From Bacteroidaceae bacterium (lineage in GTDB: Bacteria; Bacteroidota; Bacteroidia; Bacteroidales; Bacteroidaceae), in assembly GCA_902362375.1 (NCBI GenBank), contig CABIVS010000007.1, forward strand, positions 62,001 through 126,000: a stretch of DNA of 64,000 nucleotides, read 5' to 3'. The position numbers and the translations under genes were made by a program. The notes beneath the pieces were generated by a model. That model was not told the DNA's origin. It saw nothing but the letters and a program-made list of their open reading frames with translations, and searched no databases. Every line of letters starts with the position of its first letter. Position 1 is the first letter of the stretch. Positions 46,201 to 54,638 of this stretch are shown one piece after another.

Positions 46201-46381
46201 ACGAATATTTTCCATCCATATCAGTGATGGTACCTCTTCCGACTCCTTTCACCAAAATTCCTGCACCGATAAGCGGCTCGTTGGATTCCCTGTCGGTGAT
46301 AGTACCACTTATCGTAAACGATTGGGAGTATGCCTGTACAATGCAGAGTAGGCATAAAAATGTTATTATTACTCTTTTCAT
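43298..46381 (-). CDS. SusC/RagA-family TonB-dependent outer-membrane transporter with carboxypeptidase-D-like N-terminal domain
   Basis: 1027 residues. After the signal peptide (ending QAYSQ) comes the usual N-terminal CarboxypepD_reg-like domain (SFTISGTITDRESNEPLIGAGILVKGVGRG, about 22-95). The TonB-box region is LNEVLVVGHGSAKR, followed by the plug (LQNTLAGKLPGFFSQQRSGQPG, IEVSISILKDASTTAIYG-like ESISILKDASTTAIYGIKGANGVLVV) and a 22-strand barrel ending VFNFGVQLTF. It imports oligosaccharide with energy from TonB. It is the last gene of a SusD-DUF5004-DUF4961-SusC-SusD-SusC series. The gene just before it (4 bases) is a SusD, so here SusD precedes SusC, the reverse of the usual order. Confidence 0.95.
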   Translation of the reverse strand: MKRVIITFLCLLCIVQAYSQSFTISGTITDRESNEPLIGAGILVKGVGRGTITDMDGKYSLEVKRGETLVFSYVGYQSTEIAITNQRTLNISLTVSEANNLNEVLVVGHGSAKRITLTGAVSGIQASELRRVPTSNLQNTLAGKLPGFFSQQRSGQPGKDASDFFIRGVSSLNSDGNKPLIMVDDVEYSYEQLSQININEIESISILKDASTTAIYGIKGANGVLVVKTRRGEEGKPVIHVRAEAGGQIPVRTPNFLDSYNTALLVNEARANDGLAKTFTQRDLDLFQDGSDPYGHPNVNWYDEVFKKSAMQSNINVDVSGGTKRLKYFVSGGYFSQGGLVRNFDKSGDDVNTGYFYRRFDYRTNLDFTVTNNLTMRLDFSSRFMNINEPSSLNATGEIYNFTAMHPYSAPVLNPDGSYAYLSDVDGYGPTLNARLANEGYTRTRRNDNNILYGVNWKMDWLTRGLSANARMAYSTVDENFRKVSRDKDGYPTYHYDATTEQYTINPNRKYAYSNYALTAGTHQAIKNLDIQASLNYARVFNEAHDVSAMLLYSRQSRTVEDEGEKIPENFQGLTATLSYKYKNKYLIDFNAAYNGTDRFAEGHRYGVFPAIGVGWSISEESFFKDNISFIQLLKIRASYGIVGSDVAMGNRYLYNQQYTENENAYNFGQTDVQSNSIIEGDLANDNVTWEKAKKFDIGLDFNAFDRLSFTIDFFYDKRYDQLVKRNDIPQILGVGTSPINVARTSNKGFDGQIGYQDRFGDFNFNTNFVFSYAKNKIEYNAEAQQRYEWLSATGRPIGQPFGYTWIGYYTPEDVDLIHAGAANAPAIPNTDVPIQAGDLKYKDLNGDGVINDFDKGAIGKPNLPNTTLGWTIGGSWKGLSLSLLFQGSFNYSFSVVGTGIEPFKSQFQPLHQKRWTLERYLNGEAIEFPRLTSNPSTVNSAESYMSDFWLINAWYIRLKTIDLSYQVPVKVLPSWLTNLRVYMNAYNMFTFTSYDKYQQDPEISTNSAGDAYMNQRVFNFGVQLTF

Positions 46382-46385
46382 AGTA

Positions 46386-48149
46386 TTACCAATTAGGGTT
46401 TTGAACCATATTTTTGTTTTTTATCACTTCCGAATAAGGAATCGGATAGAGATAACGTTTATTATCCCAATCCACCGTCAATACATCTTGTGGAATATAA
46501 GTAGTTCCAGTTAGAGAAGTCGTAATGAACATTCCTTTAACAGGTTGTGCATAGATCATCTCGGCAAGTCGCCAACGACGGATATCCCAATAGCGATGTT
46601 CTTCAAAAGCTAATTCAATACGACGTTCGTTTTGGATCACTTTACGCATATCAGCTTGAGACATATCATCCCTAAGTCCATATAAATTATCATTGCCGGC
46701 TTCAATACCTGCACGTTTACGTAGTGCGATAATAGCATCGTATACATCCTGCGAAGGAGAAGACAGATATTCATTTTCGGCTTCGGCAAAGTTCAGAAGA
46801 ATTTCAGCATAGCGAAACATGACCCAATTATGCAAAGTAGCTTGGTATTCACTGCCAGATTCAAAATTACCCATAAATTTACGCATATAATAGCTGGTAA
46901 GCGAATACGATGAACCTAAAGGATTGTTAGCACCTCCTTGCCAAGTTTGCATCGTATTATTAAGCCAATTGGTTCCGTTATGTATAATGGTATATTCCAA
47001 ACGTGGATCCCGATTGTCATATGGGTGCTGGGGATCATATTCATAGGCAGAACCTTCTTCATTGATAAAGTATCCATCTTTCATCAAAAAGGCATCCACT
47101 AAATTCTGTGTCGGATTCGTTCTACCGTTTCCTTGCTTTGCTCCGCTAAGTCCCAACGGACCATTGGCAGTTTCTATTGATGTATTGCTATCATTTTCAC
47201 GGAAGAATATCATTTCTTTATGAATGGTATTGTCATACCAATTAGTAAACACATCTTTAAAGTTAGGATCAAGCCCGAGAGGTCCGCCGTCTGTTCCATA
47301 AGCATTCATAAATGAACGAGCAGCATCGGCAGCCATTTTCCAACGTTCACGGTCATAAGTAGCATATCCTACTAGTTCATTACCTGATTCAACAGGCTTC
47401 TCGTTGAATAACGGACTAGCTGCATAAAGTAACACACGAATCTTAAGTGCTTGTGCAGCCTGTGTTGTAACCACATGAGCATTGGCTGCAGCATCAGGCA
47501 GGGGTAACGAACGAAGGTCATCCTTAATGGCATCCAGTTCACTTACAATATATTTCACTGTTTGCTCAAAAGTACTACGTGGCAGTTCGATGTTTTCGTT
47601 CAAATCATATACTTTATCGCCAATTATGGGAATTCCTCCATAACGTTTCATGAGTTCGAAATAAAAATATGCACGCAGAAAACGGGCTTCAGCTTTCATG
47701 GATACATTCAGCGGACGCGCATTACCAAGCGCGTCAATATAAGTAGTATTGAAAGGTACCACATCAATACCATTTAACAGAATATTCACCCGGCGAATTA
47801 ATCCGTAAGGATCTGTCCATATCATATCCGAGGGTATAGTAGAAGATGCACTATAGCGGCCTACGGCTAATTTATAAACATCGGGGTCTCCAGAGTTAAC
47901 AGAGAGTGCGTCGTCCGAGGCAGCATCCAAGTAATCTCCGTTCACACCGTTATGTCCGTTACGCATATACCAATAGATGCGATTGAGAAATTGACGGGCA
48001 ACAACACCGTTGGAATCAGTTCTCGAGAAAAGATAGTCTTCCGTAAACATGTTTACCGGTGTACCCTCATAACTATCTGTACATGATACAACCGTCAGAA
48101 GCAGCATCCATGCTCCAATAGCCCATGCACCATATTTATTTTGTTTCAT
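46386..48149 (-). CDS. SusD/RagB-family lipoprotein (middle of the series)
   Basis: 587 residues, lipobox TVVSC (Cys23), then TDSYEGTPVNMFTEDYLFSRTDSNGVVARQFLNRIYWYM. SusD core motifs are SMKAEARFLRAYFYFELMKRYGGIPIIGDKVYD (near 160) and the C-terminal IQNERRIELAFEEHRYWDIRRWRLAE, where the RWxxxE-type end is typical. It lies 12 bases after the 947-residue SusC and 4 bases before the 1027-residue SusC. Either could be its partner; the canonical SusC-then-SusD order points to the upstream one. Confidence 0.95.
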   Translation of the reverse strand: MKQNKYGAWAIGAWMLLLTVVSCTDSYEGTPVNMFTEDYLFSRTDSNGVVARQFLNRIYWYMRNGHNGVNGDYLDAASDDALSVNSGDPDVYKLAVGRYSASSTIPSDMIWTDPYGLIRRVNILLNGIDVVPFNTTYIDALGNARPLNVSMKAEARFLRAYFYFELMKRYGGIPIIGDKVYDLNENIELPRSTFEQTVKYIVSELDAIKDDLRSLPLPDAAANAHVVTTQAAQALKIRVLLYAASPLFNEKPVESGNELVGYATYDRERWKMAADAARSFMNAYGTDGGPLGLDPNFKDVFTNWYDNTIHKEMIFFRENDSNTSIETANGPLGLSGAKQGNGRTNPTQNLVDAFLMKDGYFINEEGSAYEYDPQHPYDNRDPRLEYTIIHNGTNWLNNTMQTWQGGANNPLGSSYSLTSYYMRKFMGNFESGSEYQATLHNWVMFRYAEILLNFAEAENEYLSSPSQDVYDAIIALRKRAGIEAGNDNLYGLRDDMSQADMRKVIQNERRIELAFEEHRYWDIRRWRLAEMIYAQPVKGMFITTSLTGTTYIPQDVLTVDWDNKRYLYPIPYSEVIKNKNMVQNPNW

Positions 48150-48161
48150 ATTTATAGTTTT

Positions 48162-51005
48162 TTAGAAATTAAGATTGATTCCGGTTGTGATGGTACGTTG
48201 CAACGGATAGCTGGTGAAAGCCACTTCAGGATCTTGCAACTTAGTGCCTGCCCATGTAAGAAGGTTTTGTCCTTCCACAAATATCTTCACACGAAGTCCA
48301 CCTAAGTAATTACGACAGAAGCTTTCGGGCAGTTTGTACGAAACCACAGCATTTTTGAGTCGAATATAGTTCCCATTCTGAACAAAAAGAGATGAATTCC
48401 AATTATTTCCGTAATTGTACATATTACCTCCGGCAGTCAATCGCGGATATGTAGCGGTTTCAGCTGTTTCAGGTGTCCAACGGTCCAACAGATTGGTATA
48501 AGCCTGTCCGAAACTTTGTCCGCGAACTTGAAATCCTTCCAGTAGAGTCCGGTCACTATTATAGAGATCACGGTTGTAGGCTCCTTGTATCAATGCAGAT
48601 ACTTCCAGACCTTTCCATTCCAGGCCTAAATTAATCCCAAAATAACACGTCGGTTTATCGCCACCAATCACTGTACGGTCAAATTCATTAATTTCACCAT
48701 CATGATTCATATCGACATATTTCACATCACCTGCTTGAATATTATCGAATCCGTTCATTACAGGATATCCGTCAGCAATGTCTTTAGCACTAAGGAAGCC
48801 GTCAGCAACCAATCCATAGATAGCACCGATTGGTTGGCCAGTCATACGCATATAGTCATAAGGTACATATTGCTCATCCATGAAGATTCGTTTAGTTTGT
48901 TCCATACTCCAATTAGCCGATGCGTAATAATTCACTTTACCAATACGGTGCATCCAACTTAATTCCAATTCTAATCCAGAATAACGTGCCTTACCGATAT
49001 TTTCTGCAGGATAAGAAATTCCGATCAATTCAATGCTCTTTCCGCGAGATTGGAGCATATCATAATAATTATCGTTGTAATAATCGGCCGAAAATGTCAA
49101 ACGGTTCTTCAACAAAGCCACATCGACACCAACATTGAATTTTTTACCTTTCTCCCATGTAAGTAATGAGTTCGCTAAAGGAGTTATTTCCGAAACCGAA
49201 CCTCCATTCGATCCAGAAGTACCATTTAAATACCAGAATCCAGTATCAACAGCGTAACGTTTCAGGTAACCATAGTATCCAGCATTGTCAATACCATTAC
49301 CTGTATAGCCATATGTAGCACGAAGCTTGAGTTGGTCAATCCATTCAGCTTGTTCCATAAATTTTTCTTTACTGATATCCCAACCAAGACCAACAGCCCC
49401 AAAAGTACCCCAACGACGTCCTTCAGCATACCGATTATAGTAACTTTCAGTTACAGCAGCTTGAGCGAAGTATTTATTATCATAATTGTATTCAACTTTC
49501 TGTCCTACGTTCGATGGTATCATCGGCAAGTCGAAATTGTTCAGAATAGAACGTGTATCTCCAAACAGTGAAGCCTTCACTCCATGCATGCCAAACTGAC
49601 GCTCCCAATCTACATACAATTTTCCATACATATATTGATAAGTTGAAACCGAACGGTAATCATTACTTTGCGAACTAACATTTCCATACATTGAATAGAC
49701 ATCAGTGCCACTCTCTGTTACGTCATACTGGAATACTTGTGCTTGCTTGGTACGAACGATAGCATTACGTACTTGAGCAGAAATATTCCCTATTGCACCT
49801 ACGGAAAGTCCTTTTACTAATTTATTGAAATCATAGTTCAAGTGAATTGTCCCCACTACATCACGGGTATTACTCGATATATATCCGGAACCGACAGTTT
49901 GAGCATAGAGATTCTGCGTATATGATGCATTCCCACCATAACTACCGTCAGGATTAAAGATGGGATAAGCATTATTGGGTGTCTGCCATATATTGCTTAA
50001 AAGATCACTATATCCTGTACCGGAAATTCCTCCGGGCTGTGTCCCTTCTTCCACACGTCCTAACAAACTCATGTTTACCTTAAATTCATCGGTTACATTA
50101 ATGTTGACTTTCGAAGAAATCAAATAACGATTATATTTGAAATTTGTGTTATAACTATTCGCATCGTTCGTCTTAAACAATCCGTTCTCGCTGTAGTATC
50201 CTAAACTCACAAAATATTGAGCGACTCGTCCTCCCCCTGTTACATTCAAATTATAGGCTTGTGAAGTGGTGGAGTTCTTCATGATTGCATCCCTCCAGTT
50301 TACATCAGGATGCAAATAAGGAGAAGTACCATTACGATAAGCTTCAAAATCATCATAACTATATAAAGGACTTTTCCCATCATTGAGCAAAGCTTCATTC
50401 AGTAAGTAAGCATATTGATAGGACGAGAGGGGATTCGGCCCCGATTTCAACGCACTGGATATGCCAAACTTACCAGTAAGTGATAAATGAAAACCACCTT
50501 CCGGATCGGGATTCTTGGTGGTAATGATTAATGTACCACGAGAGCTACGCATCCCCAAAAACATGTTAGAAAGCGCATCTTTCTGTATTGTAACTGATTC
50601 TATAGCCTCGGGATCTAAAGAATAAAGATCACGCTCCACACCATCCACAATAGCCACCGGTGATTGTCCGCGTGCAGAAATCAGAAATTCAGAATTATCT
50701 CCATAAATACCTCCACCTACATTAGGAATAGCTCCTACTATATCAGATGAAGTATTGGCATCAGTACGTAACAACATCATACCGCGAAATGGTGATACAT
50801 TAAGTCCTTTCAGGCGACCTTGTAATCCGGTAAGAATAGTGGCCGACTGATATTTCGTCAGATCATTAGTATAAATAGTGGACGTCGCGCCTAAATTAGA
50901 ACTTTTTGCACTAACACTATCTATCGGCGTATTTTGTGCCTTTAACACGACGGCAGCCATACATAGCAAGCTCGTCGTTATCATTTTATACATATTCTGT
51001 TTCAT
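48162..51005 (-). CDS. SusC-family TonB-dependent transporter lacking the N-terminal carboxypeptidase-D-like domain
   Basis: 947 residues. The signal peptide (ending VVLKAQ) is followed almost directly by STIYTNDLTKYQSATILTGLQGRLKGLNVSPFRG, the start of a SusC plug. The roughly 80-residue CarboxypepD_reg-like domain and the usual EVVVVGYG stretch are absent. The plug continues with SPVAIVDGVERDLYSLDPEAIESVTIQKDALSNMFLGMRSSRGTLIITTK, and the barrel ends YPLQRTITTGINLNF. The reading frame is intact, so this looks like a true short SusC variant rather than a broken gene. It is 22 bases downstream of the DUF4961 gene and 12 bases upstream of a SusD gene. Confidence 0.93.
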   Translation of the reverse strand: MKQNMYKMITTSLLCMAAVVLKAQNTPIDSVSAKSSNLGATSTIYTNDLTKYQSATILTGLQGRLKGLNVSPFRGMMLLRTDANTSSDIVGAIPNVGGGIYGDNSEFLISARGQSPVAIVDGVERDLYSLDPEAIESVTIQKDALSNMFLGMRSSRGTLIITTKNPDPEGGFHLSLTGKFGISSALKSGPNPLSSYQYAYLLNEALLNDGKSPLYSYDDFEAYRNGTSPYLHPDVNWRDAIMKNSTTSQAYNLNVTGGGRVAQYFVSLGYYSENGLFKTNDANSYNTNFKYNRYLISSKVNINVTDEFKVNMSLLGRVEEGTQPGGISGTGYSDLLSNIWQTPNNAYPIFNPDGSYGGNASYTQNLYAQTVGSGYISSNTRDVVGTIHLNYDFNKLVKGLSVGAIGNISAQVRNAIVRTKQAQVFQYDVTESGTDVYSMYGNVSSQSNDYRSVSTYQYMYGKLYVDWERQFGMHGVKASLFGDTRSILNNFDLPMIPSNVGQKVEYNYDNKYFAQAAVTESYYNRYAEGRRWGTFGAVGLGWDISKEKFMEQAEWIDQLKLRATYGYTGNGIDNAGYYGYLKRYAVDTGFWYLNGTSGSNGGSVSEITPLANSLLTWEKGKKFNVGVDVALLKNRLTFSADYYNDNYYDMLQSRGKSIELIGISYPAENIGKARYSGLELELSWMHRIGKVNYYASANWSMEQTKRIFMDEQYVPYDYMRMTGQPIGAIYGLVADGFLSAKDIADGYPVMNGFDNIQAGDVKYVDMNHDGEINEFDRTVIGGDKPTCYFGINLGLEWKGLEVSALIQGAYNRDLYNSDRTLLEGFQVRGQSFGQAYTNLLDRWTPETAETATYPRLTAGGNMYNYGNNWNSSLFVQNGNYIRLKNAVVSYKLPESFCRNYLGGLRVKIFVEGQNLLTWAGTKLQDPEVAFTSYPLQRTITTGINLNF

Positions 51006-51027
51006 TATCTAGTAGAGTATAAGGTTA

Positions 51028-52092
51028 TCACTCGCAATAGAATGTATACGTAAATGGTTCTTTCTGTTCTGGTAGAGGCGTACCTAACATCACGAAATCA
51101 TCATCAGATTGTGTTACCGAGATTGAACCATCAGCATTAGTAAAAGCATATTCAATATCAGTAATTTCTGTTCCTTCCGGAATGTTAAAAAAGCCCTCCG
51201 GCCACAAGGTGATGTTATATGTTTTGACATATTGATTTTCACGTTTCATCAGTGTTTTAGCACTTTTCTCATTCACAGTATAACGGTGTCCGTCACTACC
51301 TATCGCTGTTGCTTCAAAATAGACATTATCAGCATCAATAAGCTTATTTTCACCCATGCCTCCTACAAAACTAAAGGTAATAAAGTCGTTTTGTAATGCT
51401 GTCAACGGAGTTGTTTTATTGAAGTGCTCACTACAGAAGTCGGTTACAAGTCCTTCGCCTTCTACGACTTCAAAACATCCACCTTCTTGATATTTTTTAG
51501 CATCACTACTATCACTGAAATTATCATCTGTACTGTTAATAAAGAATCCCGGCTTGAATCGTAGATTTTTTGTTCCTACCGGCACACGGATATAGATTGT
51601 AAATTCAATGTGTCCTGCAACTCCATTATATGGTTTTGTCCAATAGGCAGCCCATTCCATATCTTCGAGAATATTTGTTCCCTGACCATACTCCTGCATG
51701 AGAGCAGCCGACCATGACTGTCCGGGTTTATTAGACGGTTGTTCGGTTAAAGGGATAAACGTCATCTCTTGCTCACCGGCATCCGGGTCAAAAGTATTCT
51801 CTGTATAAGTGACTTTAGCATTTTGTGCCAAATTCCAACTTTTGGGGGCACAAAATCCTACAACTAATCTTTTATCATTACGAGGATCTCCATTTACATC
51901 AATATGTCCGTTGATTTTAAAAGTAGCTACAGTACCTGCCTTGGCATAGTCTACCAGTTGTCCATCCACCTCTTGAGTGATATCGACAGAGTCTATAAAA
52001 AGACACCCCGTCACAACAAAGACTATTAACAGAGTAAATAACGCTACGATATGTCGTTTGCGTTGAAGCAAACTGGTTGTTTTCTTCTTCAT
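51028..52092 (-). CDS. DUF4961-like lipoprotein, candidate surface glycan-binding protein
   Basis: 354 residues. A charged start (MKKKTTSLLQRKRH) and a hydrophobic segment lead to lipobox VVTGC. The rest is beta-rich without catalytic signatures: two Ig-like modules, about 35-200 (QEVDGQLVDYAKAGTVATFKINGHIDV, GVAGHIEFTIYIRVPVGTKNLRFKPGFFIN) and 235-350 (FSFVGGMGENKLIDADNVYFEATAIG). It resembles the DUF4961 family, which occurs beside SusC/SusD genes and with DUF5004, as here. The likely place is the outer face of the outer membrane, helping substrate capture; this is inferred from context. Confidence 0.65.
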   Translation of the reverse strand: MKKKTTSLLQRKRHIVALFTLLIVFVVTGCLFIDSVDITQEVDGQLVDYAKAGTVATFKINGHIDVNGDPRNDKRLVVGFCAPKSWNLAQNAKVTYTENTFDPDAGEQEMTFIPLTEQPSNKPGQSWSAALMQEYGQGTNILEDMEWAAYWTKPYNGVAGHIEFTIYIRVPVGTKNLRFKPGFFINSTDDNFSDSSDAKKYQEGGCFEVVEGEGLVTDFCSEHFNKTTPLTALQNDFITFSFVGGMGENKLIDADNVYFEATAIGSDGHRYTVNEKSAKTLMKRENQYVKTYNITLWPEGFFNIPEGTEITDIEYAFTNADGSISVTQSDDDFVMLGTPLPEQKEPFTYTFYCE

Positions 52093-52107
52093 AAAGCGCT
52101 ATGTTTT

Positions 52108-52563
52108 TTAGTTTTCAGATATTTTTTTAAATACATATGTATAGCTATTTTTCACGCATCCCGGACTATGAGTAATGATGATATTACGCTCACCATTGGT
52201 GATAGGGAATTGTATCTCTGTACTTGCTTGATACGTAGTTCCTTCCTCTGTAAAGTAAAGGTGAAATGGAAAATAAGCATCATCGACGTTCCACTTACCA
52301 TCATGACGTACCACAAACGGCAAGTAGTTCTCTATGCTGTAGTTACCGTCTTTTTTCAAGTGGATTTTGAATTGGCTGAAGTCCATAACATCGGTTATAT
52401 CGGTTCCGTTACGGCTCACAGTGGTTAGTTGCCACATGCCCGATACATCTTTTACTTGTTCCCTATTTTTATCCGGATCTAAAGGCGCGGAAAACGTATC
52501 ACACGAAACCATAAATAGCATGGTCAATAAGGTCACTGCCACTAAGTATATGCAATGTTTCAT
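52108..52563 (-). CDS. DUF5004-like small lipoprotein (lipocalin-like)
   Basis: 151 residues, lipobox MVSC (Cys21). The mature part (VSGMWQLTTVSRNGTDITDVMDFSQFKIHLKKDGNYSIENYLPFVVRHDGKWNVDD) has the G-x-W start and alternating strands of small lipocalin-like barrels, as in DUF5004 proteins. It has no known enzyme residues. It sits between SusD (27 bases upstream) and the DUF4961 gene (15 bases downstream) in one tight unit, so it is probably an accessory binding subunit of the surface complex. Confidence 0.7.
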   Translation of the reverse strand: MKHCIYLVAVTLLTMLFMVSCDTFSAPLDPDKNREQVKDVSGMWQLTTVSRNGTDITDVMDFSQFKIHLKKDGNYSIENYLPFVVRHDGKWNVDDAYFPFHLYFTEEGTTYQASTEIQFPITNGERNIIITHSPGCVKNSYTYVFKKISEN

Positions 52564-52590
52564 ATCTTTAATATTTATATTAACAAGGTA

Positions 52591-54432
52591 TTAGTTATAA
52601 TAAGGGTTTTGTATTAACCCTTCGGACTTCACCGTCTCATTATAAGGAATAGGGAAGAAGTACATAGCAGGACGCCATACATGAGTACGAACATCAAACT
52701 CTCTCCATGTCTTTGTTCCGTCAGTAGCACGAGAAATTTCGATGCCGTGCATGGTTTTGCTTTCGGTTGTTGGTGCAATCATCCAACGGCGCACATCAAA
52801 GAAGCGTTGTCCCTCGAAAGCAAATTCAATACGACGTTCTTCTTGAATAGCTTTGCGCATTTCCTTTTGATCCATGTTGGGGTCAAGTCCATACAAACCG
52901 TCACCTTCTTCAATACCTGCCCGTTTCCGAATCAGTTTCAATATGGGATAGCAACCCAATTGTTGGCCACCTATAGTTTCCTCATAATCAGGTCCATAAT
53001 ATTCATTAGCAGCTTCGGCAAACATCAACAAAATATCGGCATATCGTATCAATGGGTCATTATGACGGCTAGGATTCCATGTACCACCTTTACATAAACG
53101 ATCACATCCCTTACGTACATAGAAGCCGGTAGCAGTACCTTGATATACAGCATCACTTGTTTGCCCTACACCAATCCATGTATTAACCGTTGTAGTTGCA
53201 CCATAATAGTCATCTGCAGGCACCAACGAACCGTCATAAATTACAGTGTTCTTAAAACGCGGATCACGATTTTCTGCCGGATTCAACGGATCAAATGTAT
53301 AACTACTTTCATTGATAGGTTTACCATCAATCATCGGAAAGGCATCAGCCAAGTCTTTATAAATATATCCTCCATGACGCGCACCAGAATAACTACCACT
53401 AGGTGGATAATAAGCAGCTTCATGTCCGCTTTCGCGAGGATATTTTCGATCAAGGATATTACCAGCAAAAGCACCGTCGTATTGTTCACCGTCATCATCG
53501 ATTAACTGTGCATTTCGTGTATCACCAGCTTGGAATAAAACGTAAAATCCAAAACCGGGTTCACTAGCTCCATTTAAGTCTGTACTTCTGATAAAAAGTT
53601 TGTACGCGCCCAAATTAATTACTGCACGAGCTGCATCCATTGCCGTTTTCCAACGTTCTTTATCATTAGAGGGATAACCTACCAACTCTTTAGTTTCGGC
53701 CGGAGCGAAATCACTACCATTAAATAGCGGACTAGCTGCATAAAGACACACACGCGCTTTCAGCCCCAATGCGGCTGCCGATGTAGCACGCCCGTTTTCA
53801 TTACCTGTCCGTCGAACAGGAAGTACATTCAACGAAACAATAGAATCACACTGATGCGTAACATATTCCACACATTCAGCCCATGTATTACGAGTCGTTT
53901 TCATCTCCGAAGTAGCATCGTAGACATTATTACCTATAATAGGCACACCACCGTAATGTTTCATTAAAATAAAGTAGTACCAGGCACGAAGAAAAAGTGC
54001 CTCCGCCTTGTATTGAGCTTTTCGACTGGCTATCATTGGTGATCGATCAGCATTGGCAAGAAAGACATTACACCGACGAATGTTAGTATAGCATTTTTCC
54101 CATGCGTCACCACTCACAGTTACAGGATTCACCGTACCAGTAGCAAACATCATATTTGTCCAAATGGTAGACGAAGGATAAAATTCAGCTTCATCGCAAG
54201 CACTTTGTAGACCACCGCCATTAGCCAAAAGGTACGTCCAACGGTTGAAGTTAATATCAAACCCGATGTCGGTGTAAATCCCAGTCAGGAAATTAGCAGT
54301 ATACGTACTATCTGCAAAAACAGTTTCACGATTCAAATCTGAAGTCTGGGTTTGATCGAGGAAACTGTCGTTACAAGATACAGCGGTTCCTAAAAGTAGG
54401 AGCAGCAATAGTGATTTCACATACAATTTCAT
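52591..54432 (-). CDS. SusD/RagB-family lipoprotein (first gene of the transporter series)
   Basis: 613 residues, lipobox TAVSC (Cys20), followed by NDSFLDQTQTSDLNRETVFADSTYTANFLTGIYTDIG. Core motifs: YKAEALFLRAWYYFILMKHYGGVPIIGNNVYD (near 150) and IQEERRIEFAFEGQRFFDVRRWMIAP near 550. It binds glycan at the cell surface as lid of a SusC. Unusually, it leads the unit, separated from the nearest SusC by the DUF5004 and DUF4961 genes. No TAnnTTTG promoter is obvious in the 206-base gap upstream (54433-54638), which is A/T-rich and otherwise shows only a short AACAATAC/GTATTGTT dyad. Confidence 0.95.
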   Translation of the reverse strand: MKLYVKSLLLLLLLGTAVSCNDSFLDQTQTSDLNRETVFADSTYTANFLTGIYTDIGFDINFNRWTYLLANGGGLQSACDEAEFYPSSTIWTNMMFATGTVNPVTVSGDAWEKCYTNIRRCNVFLANADRSPMIASRKAQYKAEALFLRAWYYFILMKHYGGVPIIGNNVYDATSEMKTTRNTWAECVEYVTHQCDSIVSLNVLPVRRTGNENGRATSAAALGLKARVCLYAASPLFNGSDFAPAETKELVGYPSNDKERWKTAMDAARAVINLGAYKLFIRSTDLNGASEPGFGFYVLFQAGDTRNAQLIDDDGEQYDGAFAGNILDRKYPRESGHEAAYYPPSGSYSGARHGGYIYKDLADAFPMIDGKPINESSYTFDPLNPAENRDPRFKNTVIYDGSLVPADDYYGATTTVNTWIGVGQTSDAVYQGTATGFYVRKGCDRLCKGGTWNPSRHNDPLIRYADILLMFAEAANEYYGPDYEETIGGQQLGCYPILKLIRKRAGIEEGDGLYGLDPNMDQKEMRKAIQEERRIEFAFEGQRFFDVRRWMIAPTTESKTMHGIEISRATDGTKTWREFDVRTHVWRPAMYFFPIPYNETVKSEGLIQNPYYN

Positions 54433-54638
54433 AGTAGAACATATAAATTTAAATTAAACAAATCAAACAAATAGAAATAAAACGAATTAAAGCTAATAAG
54501 CGGAGACCAATTCGCGACTTAAGTTTACATTGAGACGATTGACAAGATATATACCACTAAACAATACAATACTTTTTTTTACGTATTGTTGTCGTGAGTA
54601 GCTGAATAATGGTATTCTTTCATAACTCGTTCTTTTTT

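Noticed and set aside
54540..54600. AACAATAC/GTATTGTT dyad around a T-run after the GH31 gene as a terminator
   Set aside because: The stem is short and the T-run lies in the loop rather than after the stem, so terminator function is doubtful.
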